A stretch of 33,096 nucleotides of DNA from Stramenopiles sp. TOSAG23-6 (GCA_900128565.1 LT635956.1:1-33096); one strand, 5' to 3'. Counted from the stretch's first letter, positions 18,401 to 27,239 are shown. The notes: generated from the letters alone by a model not told the origin. A program made the numbers and translations.

Positions 18401-21400
18401 CCTGCCACTGTTAGTCGAGTTGGAATGATTTATATGGAACCTCGTGATTTAGGATGGAGACCTTTACTAGATTCTTGGCTGCAAGGTTTAGTGGATGATT
18501 CTACGTATGATGAACTTGTTGATAAGAAAAGACAAATGGATGAAGAAGGTGAAGAAGACGATCGACCATTCTTGATTACATCTAAACAAGCATGTACTAT
18601 TGAGCTTATGTTTGAATGGTTGGTTGATCCTTTATTAGAATTCCTTCGAAAAGAAGTAAAAGAACAAAGTAAAACACAGGATCATTTCATGGTACAGTCT
18701 ATTATACGCATCGTTGAATCATTGTTAGAACAAACACTAATTGGTGCTCATGACATTGATAAAATGATGCGCGAAGCTGATAAAAAACAAAAAAAGAAAA
18801 AGAAGAAGAAAGGAGATGACGATGAATATGACCCCGATATACGGAATCGTATTACAGAGGAACTTATTGAGTCGATATTTTTAGTTGCGTGTACATGGTC
18901 TGTATGCTGCTCAACTGATCATATTGGGCGTGCGAAGTGGGATATATACTTTCGAAAATTACTCCAAGGTTCTGATTTTATTAAAGAAGAACACAAATCA
19001 GTTTATAGAGGTCTAAACTTAAGAGGTTGGGTTGCGCCTCGATTTGACCCAGAAGGTAAAAGAAATACTAGAAAGCTACAAAATCCAATTCCAGATGGAT
19101 CAATATACGACTATATGTACGTCCCACCTGAAAGCGCAAAGAAAAAGGGGAAATGGGTGACCTGGTTAAGTCAATTGAAAGATTTAAACGTCGCGAAAGA
19201 CGCTGACTTTTCATCTATTTGTGTACCAACGGTTTACACTGCATCTTTTGAGTGGATATTAAAGTTATTAGTTACACATAAGATCCCAGTTCTTGCATGT
19301 GGTCCAACAGGGACTGGAAAAAGTGTGTACATCCAGAATGTTTTGAATAAGCAAATGCCCAGAGATATAAATGGTTTTGGGTATGTAAATATTCAACTGG
19401 GGTTATCAGCAAAGACGACGGTCAATATGGTACAATCTATAATTGATGGGAAATTAGACAAAAGAAGGAAAGGTGTATACGGTCCGGCCGCAGGGAAAAA
19501 TTGTGTCATATTTGTTGATGATTTGAATATGCCTGAAATCGAGGAATACGGCGCCCAGCCGCCGCTTGAGTTACTGCGTCAATTAATAGGATCTGGAGGT
19601 TGGTTTGATATGAAAGACAAGACCTGGCGGAGTCAAGTAGATACACAAATAATTGCTGCAATGGGTCCACCGGGCGGTGGTCGCAATACTGTATCTCCGC
19701 GTACATTACGACATTTTAATCTAGTTTGCTTTGTTGAGTTTTCAGATGATACTTTACTCCGAATTTTTAGCTTTATCGCAAAATGGCATTTTGATTGCAA
19801 CAACTTTGATGCATCTATCAAAAAGAAGTCCAATAATTTGGTGAATGCGACTATTGATATGTATAACACTGCAAAAGATAATTTATTGCCGACACCGGCA
19901 AAATCGCATTACATATTTAATCTTAGAGATGTAGCTCGTGTAATTCAAGGTTTGCTCTTAGTTAAGCCTTACACAGATATTAACGTAGATGTTGTTACAA
20001 GACTTTGGTTGCATGAATGTCAGCGAGTATTTGCAGATCGCCTTGTAAACACCGAAGACGGTGATTGGTTTACTCAGAATGCTGGTACTCTAATATCTCG
20101 ACATTTTGGAACAACTTTAGACAAGGTTTGTGCTTCAATTGCCAATGAAGAGAAACAAGTAGGCCGTCTTGAGTTGCGAAGACTATATTTTGGAGATTAT
20201 ATGATTCCTGGTGCAGCAAGTAAGAGTTACAAAGAAGTTATTGAATTAGAGAAAATGAGTAAAGTATTTAATCACTATCTTGAGGAATTCAATTCAATGA
20301 CTAGAAAAAAAATGGACTTGGTGCTCTTTCAGTTTGCTATCGAACATTGTAGTCGGATAATTAGAATGATGAATATACCAGGAGGTAATATGTTACTTGT
20401 TGGTGTTGGAGGTTCTGGGAGACAATCTTTAACAAGACTTGCCGCATCGATTGCTGATTATGAATGCTTCCAAATTGAAATTAGTAAAAATTATACTACG
20501 GCTGAATGGCGAGAGGACATGAAAAAGGTTCTGATTGGTGCAGGTACCGGTCAACGCCCCTTCGTTTTCTTATTTTCAGATACACAAATAGTTGAAGAAT
20601 CATTCATTGAAGATATCAATAATATTCTAAATTCTGGAGAAATCCCAAATCTCTTTTTAGCTGATGAAAAAATGGAAATTGTCGATCGCATTCGTGGAAT
20701 AGCAAAAGCCACGTTTGGACGAAAGGCAGAATCAATGAATGCTGGTGATATGTACAACTTCTTTGTGAAAAGACTAAGAGATAGATTACACGTCATGCTT
20801 GCGTTTTCACCTATTGGTGATGCTTTTAGAGAGCGATTAAGAAAATTTCCTTCTTTGGTTAATTGTTGTACAATTGATTGGTTTATGGAATGGCCTTCTG
20901 ATGCATTAGTTGCAACAGCGGAAAGATTTTTGAACGACATCAAAGTAGACAGTGAAGAAATACGTGCGTCGATTGTTAACCTTTGTCAATTTTTTCATGA
21001 CTTTACTTTTGATTTGAGTAAAAAGTATTTACAGAAGCGTGGACGTCATAATTATGTGACCCCAACATCTTATCTTGAACTTATCAAAGCGTATAAAATA
21101 TCGCTATCGGAAAAACAAATTGAAGTTCGCGCCGCACGGGATAGATATACAAATGGTGTGCAGAAAATTGAATTCGCCGGAGAGGCTGTTAGTAAAATGC
21201 AAGATGAGTTAATAGCATTACAACCAGTTTTAAAACAAGCACAAATTGATACAGATAAACTCATGGTTGAGATCCAGGAAGCCCTTCCAGGTGTCGAAAA
21301 AATTAAAGCAAGTGTATCTAAAGAAGCTGCAGCGGCTCAAGTTGAGGCAGATAAATGTGCAGTGATGAAGAAGAGTTGTGAAGATGATCTTGCTGAAGCC

Positions 21401-24400
21401 ATACCAGCTCTGAATGCTGCGATTAAAGCCCTCAATACATTGAAGCCTAGCGATATTAATGAAGTTAAATCTCTCAAAACACCTCCAGCAGGAGTAAAGT
21501 TGGTCATGCAAGCTGTTTGCGTCATGATGAGTGTCAAGCCAGACAAAGTAAAAGATCCTGAAGGTGGAATGAAAAAAGTAAATGATTATTGGGGGCCTGC
21601 AAAGAAACTTATGTCAGATACAAAGTTTCTTGATAAACTCAAAAAATACGACAAGGACAATATCAATGCAAAAATCATGGAGAAAATACGAAATTCTGGC
21701 AATTATTGTGGCAATCCGGATTTCACTCCAGCTGCTGCTAAGAAGTCGAGTCTCGCATGTGCTGGTATGTGTCAGTGGGTTTTAGCCATGGAAGTCTATG
21801 ATAGAGTTGCTAAAGTTGTAGCGCCAAAGAAGCTTCAACTTAAGGCAGCCGAAAAAGAATTAGCTGTTGTTATGGCTGACTTGTCAAAGAAACAAGAAGA
21901 ATTGGCAGTTGTTGAAGGGAAGCTAAAAACACTACAAGATAATTTTGAAGCCGCAAATAAAAAGAAGTCACAACTTGAGGCCGATGTTAAATTGTGTGCA
22001 GAAAAATTAGAGAGGGCAAAAGAACTGATCACTGGTCTTGGCGGAGAGAAAGCTCGCTGGCAGGGTTTTGCAAATGATCTTACCATTCGTTTAACTAATT
22101 TAACGGGAGATGTTTTGATTTCGTCTGGTGTGATTGCATATCTTGGTAGTTTCACATCGGATTTCCGCAAAATAGCAACAGTTGAGTGGGCAAAACAGTG
22201 CAAAGATAGAGGTATACCTTGCGCAGATGAACCATCTTTAAATTTTACCTTGGGGGATCCAATGGAAACGCAAGAATGGCAAATTTGTGGGCTACCTGCT
22301 GATGATTTTTCGACTGATAATGCTGTAGTTGTCAAGAACTCACAACGATGGCCACTTATGATTGATCCTCAAGGTCAAGCAAATAAGTGGATTCGAAATA
22401 TGGAAGAGAAGAATGCAGAGAATGAAGGTATGCCTCTTCAGGTCATTCGTCAGTCACAAAGTGATTTCCTTCGAACCATTGAAAACTCCGTACAATTTGG
22501 AAACCCTGTACTTTTAGAAAATGTACTAGAAGAATTAGATCCATCCCTTGAACCACTTCTTCTGAAACAAGTATTCAAACAGGGGGGCGTGTTATGTATT
22601 CGTCTGGGAGATTCCACTGTTGAATATAATTCAGAATTTCGATTTTACATTACAACAAAATTACCCAATCCTCATTATTTACCTGAAGTTGCTGTGAAAG
22701 TCACAGTTCTCAATTTCATGATTACCCCTTTGGGTCTGGAAGAGCAACTTGTTGGTATTGTTGTAGCAAAGGAGCGTCCTGATTTGGAGAAGCAAAAACA
22801 AGAACTAATTGTAGCTTTTGCTAATAACAAGCGAATATTGAAAGAGACAGAAGACAAAATTTTACATATTCTGTCAACTTCTGAAGGTAATATTCTCGAA
22901 GATGCTAGTGCTATTGAAGCTATCAAGAGTTCGAAACTGGTCTCTGATGACATTAAAGCAAAACAAAAGGTTGCTGAAGAGACAGGGAAACAAATCGACG
23001 AGGCTCGTGCAGGTTATAAACCTGTATCATTTCGAGCACAACTTCTATTTTTCTGCATTGCTGATCTAGCTGCTGTCGAACCTGTTTATCAGTATTCCCT
23101 AGTTTGGTTTGTAAATTTGTTCATAATGGGCATTGAGAAGAGTGAAAAGAGCAAAAAACTTGAGCAACGTCTAGATAATTTGAATAGCTACTTTACATAC
23201 TCGCTATATTTGAACATCATGCGTTCACTATTAGAAAAAGATAAGCTTCTTTTTTCTTTCATCCTAACGGTTAAAATAAATAAAGGTGCTGGTAATATGG
23301 ACCCTGCAGAGTGGTATTTCTTATTGACCGGTGGAGTTGCTATGGATAACCCTCATATGAATCCGTCAGGTAAAGGTGGTTGGCTCTCTGAGAAATCATG
23401 GGGTGAAGTTTGTCGACTTAGTGATATGCCGGCTTTTAAAGGTCTTCGGGATCACTTTTTGAGTAATACAGAACAATGGCAAGCAATGTACGACATTACT
23501 GAAGCTCACGAGGCACCTCTACCAGATGATTGGAAGCACTTAAGCTCATTTCAATTCCTTCTTGTCTTACGATGTATCCGCCCTGATAAAGTAATGCTTG
23601 CGGTACAAAATTATGTAATTGGACAACTTGGAAAGAAATTTGTAGAACCCCCTCCCTTTGATTTAGAAGCTTGTTACGATGATTCTACTTGCACAACACC
23701 ACTAGTTTTTATTTTATCTCCAGGTTCTGATCCAATGGCGTCATTGCTTAAATATTCAGAAGAGCTTAAAATCAACCTTGATACCATATCTCTTGGCCAA
23801 GGCCAAGGACCTGTTGCTGTGCGTATGATCAATAAGGCAAAAGAAGCAGGTAGTTGGGTAATTCTTCAGAATTGTCATCTTGCAGTCAGTTGGATGAAGG
23901 ATTTGGAGATTCTGTGCGAAAATTTGTCGCCGGATACTTGTAATAATAAGTTTCGACTATGGTTAACTACATATCCATCCCCAGATTTCCCAGTGTCGGT
24001 CCTTCAAAATGGCGTTAAAATGACAAATGAAGCACCTAAAGGTCTTCGAAATAATTTGATGGGTTCATACACAACAGATCCCATTTCAGATGAAACATTT
24101 TTCGACAGTGTACGTAAAGGAAAGGAATTTAAACAGTTGCTGTACTCATTGTGCTTCTTCCATGCTTTGATTCAGGAGCGTAGGCAATTTGGAGCATTGG
24201 GTTGGAACATTCCTTATGAGTTCAATGAATCAGATCTACGAATATCTATAAGACAACTTGCTATTTTCCTTGATGACGATAAACCAGAAATGCCCTTCAA
24301 AGCATTAAACTACACTGCAGGTGAATGTAATTATGGTGGCCGTGTGACGGACGATAAAGATCGTACAACACTGCGTTGCATTTTATCAAGATTTTATTCT

Positions 24401-25483
24401 CCTTCCGTCTTGGAAGATGAAGCATTTCTTGGCGGCTCAGAGGACCAGCCTTGGAAAATGGCTCCAAATGGTTCTTTGTCTGATTATGTTGAATTTATAA
24501 ATCAATTACCTCTTGTTGCAGAGCCAGAAATTTTTGGAATGCATCCAAATGCAAACATTACAAAAGACCAAAATGAAACCAATATGTTATTTGCTGCAAT
24601 TCTTATCACAGAGGGTAGTGGTAGCGGTGCTGATGTTGATATGGAAGGTACAGTCATAGATGTTGCAACTCAATTATTGAAGAAACTTCCTCCCAATTTT
24701 GATATGGAAGAAGCAGCTCTGAAATATCCTGTTGTTTGGAACGAAAGTATGAATACAGTTTTGAATCAAGAATTACTAAAATTCAATGTTCTCAGCACAT
24801 GTATTCGTAATTCACTTATAAATGTTCAAAAAGCAATAAAAGGCCTCATAGTAATGGGCGACGCACTGGAGAAAGTCTTTAAGTCTATATTCTTTGGGCG
24901 GGTTCCCGTCATGTGGGAAGCTAAAAGTTACCCATCGCTGAAGCCATTGGCAGGTTATTTTGGCGACTTTTTGCTAAGATTACAAATGTTTGCCGAGTGG
25001 CTTGCAACTAAACCTCCTCCAGTATACTGGATTTCAGGATTTTATTTTACACAGGCATTTTTAACTGGTACATTACAGAATTTTGCTCGTAAATATACAA
25101 TACCAATTGATAAAGTAGTCTTTGATTTTGCTGTAATGGAAAAAGACAATTATCCTAAGAAACCAAAAGATGGTGTATATGTACATGGATTATATATTGA
25201 AGGTTGTCGATATGACAAAAAAACTAAGCTACTTGCAGAAAGCCATCCAAAGGTGTTGTATACATTAGCACCAATACTATGGCTAAAACCAAAAGAGGAT
25301 GATGGAGAAGGCTTTGTAAATTCATACTCATGTCCTGTTTATAAGACAAGTGAACGTCGAGGTATGTTAAGTACAACTGGCCATTCAACAAACTTTGTCA
25401 TGATGATTGAAATGCCATCAGACAAACATGTGAACCACTGGATTGGCCGTGGAGTAGCAATGCTAACACAATTAGATGATTAA
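12464..25483 (+). CDS. Axonemal inner-arm-type dynein heavy chain, full length, intronless
   Basis: The 4,339-residue product drives flagellar or ciliary beating by ATP-powered stepping on doublet microtubules. Seen: a long Ser/Pro/Arg-rich N-terminus (about 1-200), tail and linker, then six AAA modules. AAA1 has GPAGTGKT (about 1557-1564) and CFDEFNRI (about 1607). AAA2 has GLPFGAKT (about 1843), AAA3 GPTGTGKS (about 2280) and AAA4 GVGGSGRQS (about 2647). The coiled-coil stalk spans about 2870-3200, with the microtubule-binding tip (YWGPAKKLM, about 3041) between its two strands. AAA5, AAA6 and the C-terminal domain end NHWIGRGVAMLTQLDD. Length and local motifs fit the single-headed DNAH1/3/7/12-like group; the exact class needs a tree. 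There is no intron in 13 kb, unlike its neighbours. A TAA stop is followed by AATAAA at 25518. Confidence 0.96.
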   Translation: MGDLSPLSQQFRLKVPPPSPRSGRKSPTRTFKLPVREPGSPSATPKVTSRKTFKRVKPSNFNHPNRNNLSNPSVPSSRESRYSHFNSKEYIAPSNRIASNYTPTAAGLSLSIISDALSGRPGFSSPSRKERSKRRMNSSNSRTVTFSASDFGSGSQGRRHDDTARSNPNYLDLKVNLAPGENIILPSPKRGNERSMQDLFEWSPISEEGDEVKASDFNITKKTRGITALQRFNSQYLQRNVNRYWRVLLKQPNDKLPKLRDTWLKHALIRMGIIAQPEHESVIENLLVEIKALYFCSLQQINLDYEIKNPDVSNRLSIDYDALLFSRNWMASPTSQQIIQNPHMTFDWKVLRNTFINSKRIAKKRLLIQTFFDVLEQTMQALQNIWYIPKQVKDSPLKHSKALVDTTFVDVATKDFYKMLPLEPDQFYDYVVKQINTHRSHLRSAWLDKIFTILSAVSKRMISEQSSPQMETTVSKTKTKKSNGSSKGVHRKTTTTKRHERSDEDVLLSAASTVMSKQLRSCSENSLNALLGWMEWMTKDKPNTHAGFHIKLSVTPHVKELSKDWDQNSADKSVAIGDSDEEPEDDKGDSTSQDNSPFTISPSTDEMIDILTKCVEKIMNADQNFPSAKQLVFPDKESRNRTLSACQMSNESPIVLLVKERIAEIVQNNYSAPLALLASFEKFKSLFDGTEEETIGNTIEQIEELQESDEPGASITVLELVRKELVRLFEVAEDACNFTEDTVFYPMFQVDVVEFKKALESRALLLADKLMSVVVLENRRQMKSLCSIYENMANVLMTTPQDTTALRKLQDYWIKCDEMFLKMKKTANEEVHSRVLFVLELGKCYEDQNNAHLYGEDIIMYGKLLEWPRHIMDFHERSRTMQQSKKGELESVLMMRKSTFEDELKSCSLTLSTLKAESAYTQAIVKKNLAKIKSLTKALENAEMEATRINEQEVEVGLDEPTGYIDDIKTMQVEIKPLGEMWQKIEEYFTYMQQWTKTPLYQLDAETIENDADTLKRNFGKLKKTFTKLDLLEALKISEKVAINVDTFMDDMVPLLMLVCTPGLRLRHWNKIAEITSLDIEWHQEACLSEVTELGLQNYTASIEETCITGVKEYSLEKAMDKMEEEWQGMTFELTAYRDTGTHIISSIDDIQQILDDQIVKTQAMRGSRYITPFLDRANKWEFILKNLQDIIDNWLKVQGVWLYLEPIFSSDDINKQMPKEGEMFRGVDNVWRDSMKKTSDEPEVLKVAQRKGLVKSLLNAIDVLEQIQRGLNQYLETKRLFFPRFFFLSNDELLEILAETKDPLRVQPHLKKCFEGINNLVFEDNLDIVAMKSREKEQIVFDYDKINHKLVNPNDAAGCVEVWLLQVEETMRRSVALQTNLAMIDVEERERTEWLTIWPGQVCISVSQKKWTTEVEQAFLDDNLSSVSQTLQDGLVSIVKLVRGKLPKLARKTISAICVIDVHNRDVVKNMCSLGIDSKTDFDWMAQLRYYYFPDFGSELTGKPGTIRCRMILSEISYANEYLGNSMRLVITPLTDRCYRTLIGAVALDLGGAPEGPAGTGKTETVKDLAKALAMQCVVFNCSDGLDFKAMAKFFKGLASSGAWACFDEFNRIVLEVLSVVAQQILTIQRAKIEKKEKFLFEGTVISLRTTANAFITMNPGYAGRAELPDNLKALFRTVAMMVPDYAMIAEIILYSMGYLLGKSLSVKIVQCYKLCSEQLSAQRHYDYGMRAVMAVLRASNNLKRADMDRGSGDTDEDVLCLRAIMDVNYAKFLSHDLPLFNGIVGDLFPGVKLPEIDRTNQLRAMRKACKVLKLQPTAPFLTKTVQIYEMMVVRHGFMIVGLPFGAKTSAWKVLQLQMGIMNEWYPEDTRWTQVHVVVINPKALTMGQLYGQFDPVSHEWTDGVIPIYYRNMANNKIGKAPDRKWMLFDGPVDAIWIENMNTVLDDNKKLCLMSGEIVAMSDVMSMMFEPMDLDVASPATVSRVGMIYMEPRDLGWRPLLDSWLQGLVDDSTYDELVDKKRQMDEEGEEDDRPFLITSKQACTIELMFEWLVDPLLEFLRKEVKEQSKTQDHFMVQSIIRIVESLLEQTLIGAHDIDKMMREADKKQKKKKKKKGDDDEYDPDIRNRITEELIESIFLVACTWSVCCSTDHIGRAKWDIYFRKLLQGSDFIKEEHKSVYRGLNLRGWVAPRFDPEGKRNTRKLQNPIPDGSIYDYMYVPPESAKKKGKWVTWLSQLKDLNVAKDADFSSICVPTVYTASFEWILKLLVTHKIPVLACGPTGTGKSVYIQNVLNKQMPRDINGFGYVNIQLGLSAKTTVNMVQSIIDGKLDKRRKGVYGPAAGKNCVIFVDDLNMPEIEEYGAQPPLELLRQLIGSGGWFDMKDKTWRSQVDTQIIAAMGPPGGGRNTVSPRTLRHFNLVCFVEFSDDTLLRIFSFIAKWHFDCNNFDASIKKKSNNLVNATIDMYNTAKDNLLPTPAKSHYIFNLRDVARVIQGLLLVKPYTDINVDVVTRLWLHECQRVFADRLVNTEDGDWFTQNAGTLISRHFGTTLDKVCASIANEEKQVGRLELRRLYFGDYMIPGAASKSYKEVIELEKMSKVFNHYLEEFNSMTRKKMDLVLFQFAIEHCSRIIRMMNIPGGNMLLVGVGGSGRQSLTRLAASIADYECFQIEISKNYTTAEWREDMKKVLIGAGTGQRPFVFLFSDTQIVEESFIEDINNILNSGEIPNLFLADEKMEIVDRIRGIAKATFGRKAESMNAGDMYNFFVKRLRDRLHVMLAFSPIGDAFRERLRKFPSLVNCCTIDWFMEWPSDALVATAERFLNDIKVDSEEIRASIVNLCQFFHDFTFDLSKKYLQKRGRHNYVTPTSYLELIKAYKISLSEKQIEVRAARDRYTNGVQKIEFAGEAVSKMQDELIALQPVLKQAQIDTDKLMVEIQEALPGVEKIKASVSKEAAAAQVEADKCAVMKKSCEDDLAEAIPALNAAIKALNTLKPSDINEVKSLKTPPAGVKLVMQAVCVMMSVKPDKVKDPEGGMKKVNDYWGPAKKLMSDTKFLDKLKKYDKDNINAKIMEKIRNSGNYCGNPDFTPAAAKKSSLACAGMCQWVLAMEVYDRVAKVVAPKKLQLKAAEKELAVVMADLSKKQEELAVVEGKLKTLQDNFEAANKKKSQLEADVKLCAEKLERAKELITGLGGEKARWQGFANDLTIRLTNLTGDVLISSGVIAYLGSFTSDFRKIATVEWAKQCKDRGIPCADEPSLNFTLGDPMETQEWQICGLPADDFSTDNAVVVKNSQRWPLMIDPQGQANKWIRNMEEKNAENEGMPLQVIRQSQSDFLRTIENSVQFGNPVLLENVLEELDPSLEPLLLKQVFKQGGVLCIRLGDSTVEYNSEFRFYITTKLPNPHYLPEVAVKVTVLNFMITPLGLEEQLVGIVVAKERPDLEKQKQELIVAFANNKRILKETEDKILHILSTSEGNILEDASAIEAIKSSKLVSDDIKAKQKVAEETGKQIDEARAGYKPVSFRAQLLFFCIADLAAVEPVYQYSLVWFVNLFIMGIEKSEKSKKLEQRLDNLNSYFTYSLYLNIMRSLLEKDKLLFSFILTVKINKGAGNMDPAEWYFLLTGGVAMDNPHMNPSGKGGWLSEKSWGEVCRLSDMPAFKGLRDHFLSNTEQWQAMYDITEAHEAPLPDDWKHLSSFQFLLVLRCIRPDKVMLAVQNYVIGQLGKKFVEPPPFDLEACYDDSTCTTPLVFILSPGSDPMASLLKYSEELKINLDTISLGQGQGPVAVRMINKAKEAGSWVILQNCHLAVSWMKDLEILCENLSPDTCNNKFRLWLTTYPSPDFPVSVLQNGVKMTNEAPKGLRNNLMGSYTTDPISDETFFDSVRKGKEFKQLLYSLCFFHALIQERRQFGALGWNIPYEFNESDLRISIRQLAIFLDDDKPEMPFKALNYTAGECNYGGRVTDDKDRTTLRCILSRFYSPSVLEDEAFLGGSEDQPWKMAPNGSLSDYVEFINQLPLVAEPEIFGMHPNANITKDQNETNMLFAAILITEGSGSGADVDMEGTVIDVATQLLKKLPPNFDMEEAALKYPVVWNESMNTVLNQELLKFNVLSTCIRNSLINVQKAIKGLIVMGDALEKVFKSIFFGRVPVMWEAKSYPSLKPLAGYFGDFLLRLQMFAEWLATKPPPVYWISGFYFTQAFLTGTLQNFARKYTIPIDKVVFDFAVMEKDNYPKKPKDGVYVHGLYIEGCRYDKKTKLLAESHPKVLYTLAPILWLKPKEDDGEGFVNSYSCPVYKTSERRGMLSTTGHSTNFVMMIEMPSDKHVNHWIGRGVAMLTQLDD

Positions 25484-25572
25484 TTGTGATTTAAAATACC
25501 AAATATTTTTATTTAGAAATAAAAAATGTTATACTACAAAAAAACACATATTTAATTGAGTTTAGCGCTCAA

Positions 25573-25866
25573 TCAGTGAAGTTTGCTGAATCTGCAGGAA
25601 ATAATATTATTCTTTAAATCAACATATTCTGTGCATAAACACCAGAAATTCCCAGGTGCTCCACCAGCTGTCAGTTCAACATTAGTGTCTCTCATATTTA
25701 TTCCAACTGCATTTTCAGCTGTATGATTCAAATGAGAGTATCCGCCTGTGTTTGTACTTACAGCTCCTCCAATATTGAACTCCCTTCGTACATTTTTCCC
25801 AATAAATTCTTTCGCTGCGTCACTTTTCAGTTCTATGATCTTGAACGTTTGATTTAAACCTGTCAA
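25573..25866 (-). pseudogene. Minus-strand ORF fragment, duplicate of a fragment near 28.1 kb
   Basis: About 97 residues are open. Its start LTGLNQTFKIIELKSDAAKE then FIGKNVRREF is clearly related to LTGLNDTFKIVELKTDDALE then FEGKHVKNEI, encoded on the same strand at 28065-27970. The fragment goes on through a Gly/Asn-rich stretch (GGAVSTNTGGYSHLNHTAEN) and TAGGAPGNFWCLC. The function is not recognised. A pair of partial copies flanking gag-like debris suggests remains of a repeated mobile element or gene family rather than a living gene. Confidence 0.4.
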
Positions 25867-25884
25867 AATTCTTAATTTAGCATC

Positions 25885-26055
25885 CCATTCACTAGAGATG
25901 ACAAATCTCTACTTACCTATGTTGAATACTATTTGAGAAAAGTAAATACAAAATTAATTAAATCATTTTACAAACTTGCTGACAATAAATTGAAAAAAGA
26001 AATGAACCTACTAGATACCAGATTGGAGGCTATTAGGAATGTACAAGATGAATAA
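25885..26055 (+). other. Small plus-strand open stretch, possible orphan 3' exon
   Basis: A 57-codon stretch, open from an upstream TAA and ending TAA at 26053-26055, reads like a charged helical protein end (LTYVEYYLRKVNTKLIKSFY, then LADNKLKKEMNLLDTRLEAI). It has no start codon. It could be a terminal exon of a lost gene or chance. It is convergent with the gag-like fragments. Confidence 0.25.
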
Positions 26056-26100
26056 TGACAAATGAATGAAAGAAAATAGATAAATTTATTTTAAAATTAA

Positions 26101-26435
26101 TTATCTGGATTTGCTTTTTTCTTTTTCAATTTTTTTATGCAGGATCTCCATTTGCTTTTGCATCTGCTGTAATGATTTTAATAATGGATTTCCTCCTTCT
26201 TCGGAAAAAGAGCCACCCAAGACCCTCTGCTTCATTTAATGGTTTTAAATGATTAAAAACATACAATGGATCTTTTCCATATAAATATCATTTTTACTAT
26301 TTCATCTAATTCAGTTCTAGGTAAACATTCTACTTCAAATAGACATGCCCCTAGATCATGGGGATATGTGTTACCCCTTTTGGGAGCGGGAACATGACCA
26401 GAGGAATTGACTTTGAACCATACAACTCCTTCCAC
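26101..26435 (-). pseudogene. Gag-like fragment, 3' part, with a possible 38-nt intron
   Basis: Two stretches, 26435-26265 and 26226-26101, join in phase 0 across a GTATGT...GCAG interval. The first reads VEGVVWFKVNSSGHVPAPKR and continues to IWKRSI. The second reads RVLGGSFSEEGGNPLLKSLQ and ends in a coiled-coil-like MEILHKKIEKEKSKSR and TAA. The VVWFKVNSSGHVP start is duplicated at 27172. The context (a gag-like stretch and a zinc-knuckle-like stretch upstream) suggests a decayed retrotransposon. The identity is uncertain. Confidence 0.4.
26227..26264 (-). other. Possible 38-nt intron in the gag-like fragment
   Basis: On the minus strand GTATGTTTTTAATC...GAAGCAG interrupts the reading frame (it contains an in-frame TAA). 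Removing it joins two open frames in phase 0. The donor resembles the introner donors, but the piece lacks their core and ends in a conventional CAG. Confidence 0.4.
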
Positions 26436-26650
26436 TAATTATCAATATTCACTGGTGATCATACATAATTAGCATGGTGAATTGGATGTGCATAATAATT
26501 CATAGGATTTCCATTATGATGAATATTAGAATCATTATAATTATAAGGATAACTAGTAGTATTTGGATAATACCTTTGAAGTTCCTCTCAATGGTGAGTA
26601 CTCAGGATATTTCTTCTTCTTTGGAGGACAAACTGTTGCAGCAGGAGCAC
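26372..26650. repeat. Direct repeat copy 1, split by a 148-bp insertion
   Basis: Bases 26372-26436 and 26585-26650 match the contiguous block 27109-27239 closely, with only a few substitutions. The intervening 26437-26584 has no counterpart in copy 2. The insertion therefore went into copy 1 after duplication, or was lost cleanly from copy 2. Confidence 0.8.
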
Positions 26651-26903
26651 CAGATGGAGATAGAGATGCAGCCTTCCGCTTTGGTGCAACTGCTGGAGCC
26701 TTCTTCTCATCATTGTGATGAGTTGATGATGATTGGCCAAGTGGTGGGTCGTTGTTGCCATCTTGGGTGACTTTTTCTTCAGTTTTGCTAGTTGCTGAAT
26801 GGGTGGTTGTTGGTTTATTTCCCATATATTTCATTTTATGGGCATGATCGCCTTTCATTGGACATTTGCCTTGCTTGTTTGCCGAGCAAGGTAAGCTTCC
26901 AGC
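26553..26903 (-). pseudogene. Zinc-knuckle-like Lys/Pro-rich fragment, gag-like
   Basis: After an in-frame TAA, the minus strand reads CSANKQGKCPMKGDHAHKMK, a C-x7-C-x5-H-x1-H pattern resembling retrotransposon gag zinc knuckles. A Lys/Pro/Ser-rich linker and CPPKKKKYPEYSPLR follow, where the 148-bp insertion breaks the frame. It lies just downstream of a gag-like stretch (27172-26933). It is more likely a remnant than an active gene. Confidence 0.4.
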
Positions 26904-26932
26904 TTAGATGAAGGTTCTTCTGGAATATTGCT

Positions 26933-27172
26933 TCATCTTGACCTAATATGATCAGAGGAAGGTGCAAAGAATAAGTCCAACTTGTCACAGAGACATTTAC
27001 ATCTCTGGGCTTGGCAAGTTAGATGTTCATTTGAATACAAATCAATAAACCAAGTTGTATAATGCAACAAGGATTCCTTATCTTTTTGTTTAATTTGGGT
27101 TAATCTTGTACCCCTTTCAGGAGTGGGAACATGACCAGAGGAATTGACTTTGAACCATACAACTCCTTCCAC
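26933..27172 (-). pseudogene. Gag-like fragment (copia-type gag motif)
   Basis: The frame opens VEGVVWFKVNSSGHVPTPER (duplicate of 26435 downward). It then reads LTQIKQKDKESLLHYTTWFI, which resembles the KQ-x-ESL-x-DY-x-x-RF signature of Ty1/copia and related gag proteins. It stops at 26933 just before the zinc-knuckle-like fragment. The upstream CPPKKKKYPEY frame is offset by one, so the coding is broken. No protease, integrase or reverse transcriptase is visible in the window. Confidence 0.42.
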
Positions 27173-27239
27173 TCTCTCAATGGCAAGTACTCAGGATATT
27201 TCTTCTTCTTTGGAGGACAAACCATTGCAGCAGGAGCAC
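27109..27239. repeat. Direct repeat copy 2, uninterrupted 131 bp
   Basis: This is the contiguous counterpart of the split copy at 26372-26650. It encodes, on the minus strand, CPPKKKKYPEYLPLREWKEL in one frame and VEGVVWFKVNSSGHVPTPER in the next, which shows the frame problem directly. Confidence 0.8.

Noticed and set aside
21835-22335. 166-codon minus-strand ORF opposite the dynein stalk/AAA5
   Set aside because: It is a low-complexity Ser/Ala-rich shadow of a conserved coding region.
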